From: Candidatus Magasanikbacteria bacterium CG1_02_32_51
GTDB taxonomy: Bacteria; Patescibacteriota; Patescibacteriia; Magasanikbacterales; UBA922
Length of the DNA stretch: 5,348 nt
Direction: 5' to 3'
Assembly (NCBI GenBank): GCA_001871435.1
Contig: MNVC01000020.1
Span: 1-5,348, forward strand
The notes below the pieces were generated by a model. The model made no database searches. It saw only the letters and a list, made by a program, of their open reading frames with translations, and had not been told where the DNA came from. The translations under genes and the position numbers were made by a program. Shown piece after piece: positions 4,907-5,348 of the stretch. Position 1 is the stretch's first letter, and each line of letters begins with the position of its first letter.

Positions 4907-5326
4907 ATGGAGGAACAAAATAAATTAGACCAAGTTTTAGACTTGGTCGTAGAACTTAATAACAAAGTAAGCTCTTTGGATAGTAAAGTAAGCTCTTTGG
5001 ATAGTAAACTTGAAGACTTCAAAATAGAAACAGCTAAAAATTTTGAAGAGGTCAAAACAGATCTTAATAATTTTGTAGAACATACCACTGAGACTTTAGC
5101 AACAAAAAATGAAATAACAGAAGAATTTTTTACAGCCAAACAAGAAAGAGAAGATAATTACAACAGCTTAAATAATGAAATAAAAAATAATGGTAAAAAA
5201 ATAGATGACCTTAACATAAAACTAAAAGATTTAGACAAACGCGACTTCGACGATACCAACGCCAATATTCAAGATATAGTTGAATTGAAAAAAAGTGTTA
5301 AAACTTTGGAAAAACAACCAGCCTAA
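4907..5326 (+). CDS. Coiled-coil hypothetical protein
   Basis: A 139-residue, highly charged, cysteine-free protein with no signal peptide or membrane segment, expected in the cytoplasm. Nearly all of it reads as heptads: MEEQNKLDQVLDLVVELNNK, two exact copies of the heptad KVSSLDS (residues 20-33), KLEDFKIETAKNFEEVK, a middle part with ETLATKNEITEE and KQEREDNYNSLNNEI, then KKIDDLNIKLKDLDKR and a final short helix. It probably forms an elongated oligomer. I recall similar small coiled-coil proteins in CPR genomes but know no function. The ATG at 4907 is chosen because the longer frame starts with TTG at 4862 inside the promoter. No Shine-Dalgarno lies upstream; GGAGG occurs immediately after the A-T of the ATG. 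It is divergent from the TA genes. Confidence 0.8.
   Translation: MEEQNKLDQVLDLVVELNNKVSSLDSKVSSLDSKLEDFKIETAKNFEEVKTDLNNFVEHTTETLATKNEITEEFFTAKQEREDNYNSLNNEIKNNGKKIDDLNIKLKDLDKRDFDDTNANIQDIVELKKSVKTLEKQPA
4928..4948 (+). repeat. Hairpin-forming inverted repeat in the 5' coding region
   Basis: GACCAAG (4928-4934) and CTTGGTC (4942-4948) are perfect 7-bp arms around TTTTAGA, about 20 nt after the start codon of the coiled-coil gene. It could affect translation initiation in an mRNA without a Shine-Dalgarno site, or be incidental. Confidence 0.45.
4964..5005 (+). repeat. Perfect 21-bp tandem duplication encoding one heptad
   Basis: AAAGTAAGCTCTTTGGATAG plus one T is present twice without a difference (4964-4984 and 4985-5005), encoding KVSSLDS twice. 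Exact identity at silent positions points to recent duplication by slippage, lengthening the coiled coil by one heptad without a frame change. Confidence 0.9.
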
Positions 5327-5348
5327 ATTATAATAAAATATAACACCA

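Noticed and set aside
4964..5005. CRISPR array
   Set aside because: Two directly adjacent identical units without spacers inside a coding frame are a heptad duplication.
4882..5139. 85-codon minus-strand frame opposite the coiled-coil gene
   Set aside because: Ser/Leu-rich antisense of heptad codons; the plus strand has the promoter and better protein character.

Overview
This is an AT-rich bacterial window with short genes, little intergenic overlap and almost no Shine-Dalgarno sites. TGA is used as a stop and TGG for Trp, so the code is standard. The AspRS sequence type, a family-expanded GT-C membrane glycosyltransferase, a small toxin-antitoxin pair and a coiled-coil hypothetical protein together suggest a Candidate Phyla Radiation (Patescibacteria) genome. 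That placement is inference.

Layout: positions 1-1928 (minus strand) hold two GT-C type polytopic membrane glycosyltransferase genes. One is complete (270-1928). The other is cut by the window edge (1-126) and repeats the same N-terminal plan, so it is a likely tandem paralog. Between them lies a protein-like 45-codon reading frame without a normal start, and a good promoter for the partial gene. Positions 2047-3822 (minus) hold a full-length aspartyl-tRNA synthetase with a structured leader, including an 18-bp periodic repeat, and a recognisable promoter. Positions 3981-4055 are a composite palindrome with perfect 23-bp inverted arms, resembling a REP/BIME doublet.

Positions 4086-4753 (minus) hold a RelE/ParE-like toxin downstream of a small antitoxin candidate. 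The two are separated by 185 bp, most of it filled by a second REP-like inverted-repeat doublet (4400-4515). The antitoxin promoter has perfect -35 and -10 hexamers and puts the transcript start almost on the ATG. A small palindrome over the -10 and start codon could be the autoregulatory operator. Divergently, positions 4907-5326 (plus) encode a 139-aa coiled-coil protein of unknown function. Its promoter is flanked by a 7-bp inverted repeat and a perfect DnaA-box-like 9-mer.

The aspS and glycosyltransferase genes look like ordinary cell functions (translation, surface glycan or protein glycosylation). The 3.8-5.3 kb part is accessory in character. The most notable signals are two related palindromic elements, one of which splits a TA operon, and the leaderless or nearly leaderless promoters. 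No function can be proven from sequence alone, and no complete undescribed system is evident.
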